Below, in pieces: positions 63,866-64,000 of a stretch of DNA of 64,000 bases. The notes beneath the pieces are model-generated. The model saw only the letters and a list, made by a program, of their open reading frames with translations. It searched no databases and was not told the DNA's origin. Source of the DNA: CAZUGO01 sp964619935 (GTDB lineage Bacteria; Planctomycetota; Phycisphaerae; UBA1845; CAIVHJ01). Numbering within the stretch: the first letter of the stretch is position 1; every line of letters begins with the position of its first letter. A program made the position numbers and the translations under genes. Where the stretch lies: contig CAZUGO010000030.1 of the NCBI GenBank assembly GCA_964619935.1, positions 62,001 to 126,000 of the forward strand, read 5' to 3'.

Positions 63866-64000
63866 CCTGAGCAATCCTGTCGCACCGGCGATCCTCCTGA
63901 TCGTGACCCCCCCAATTGGCCTTGATAATGTCGGCAAAGCGTTCCGGCGATCTTGATCGCAAACTGTTGTTCGCAACGGCATTGTCGACAGCGGCAGCGC

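Overview
The window looks like a piece of a chromosome from a motile, high-GC planctomycete, most likely of the Phycisphaerae type. The pointers are small membrane proteins with a CxxC...CxxCG zinc ribbon (15568-15978, 33885-35291), an ECF sigma factor translationally coupled to a Ser/Thr kinase (16691-18876), secreted proteins of unknown family, and a Gram-negative-type flagellar locus in the class-wide order. This assignment is inference; no rRNA or other decisive marker lies in the window.

Layout. (1) 1-2900: a tryptophanase and a secreted protein built from 12-residue repeats, both on the minus strand. (2) 2.8-8.9 kb: an accessory, recombined stretch with frameshifted and truncated YD-repeat/Rhs gene pieces, two paralogous secreted proteins, two copies of a ~190 bp segment, and a 214 bp MITE-like insertion with perfect terminal inverted repeats and a 9 bp target duplication. 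(3) 8.9-15.1 kb: an envelope/stress neighbourhood with a promoter-leader-terminator unit, an lmo0937-type mini membrane protein, a frameshifted MpsC/DUF2294 gene, a collagen-like OmpA lipoprotein, a W-x-P-G-Y-W repeat protein, a PGPGW membrane protein, CsbD, Cys-rich small proteins and several gene remnants. (4) 15.2-35.3 kb: more ordinary chromosome with tRNA-Ser(GCU), ECF sigma plus kinase, AddB-AddA recombination nuclease/helicase, a fused PutA, a fatty acid desaturase with a small partner, dapF and planctomycete zinc-ribbon proteins. (5) 35.4-63.9 kb: one minus-strand flagellar supercluster.

The flagellar cluster, in transcription order, is: TPR protein, FlgN-like, histidine kinase, sigma-54 response regulator, flgB, flgC, fliE, fliF, fliG, fliH, fliI, fliJ, MotE-like, fliK, flgD, flgE, flbD, motA, motB, fliL, fliN, fliO, fliP, fliQ, fliR, flhB, flhA, flhF, flhG, a small membrane protein and fliA. 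It encodes the basal body, export apparatus, hook, stator and regulators. There is no fliM in its usual place between fliL and fliN, and no flagellin, filament-cap or ring (flgH/flgI) gene in the window.

The most unusual items are the MITE-like element with its empty-site paralogue about 5.5 kb away, the 12-residue-repeat secreted protein, the collagen-OmpA lipoprotein, the putative terminated leader/sRNA ahead of the mini membrane protein, and the absence of fliM. Several frameshifts rest on single-base differences and could be assembly errors.
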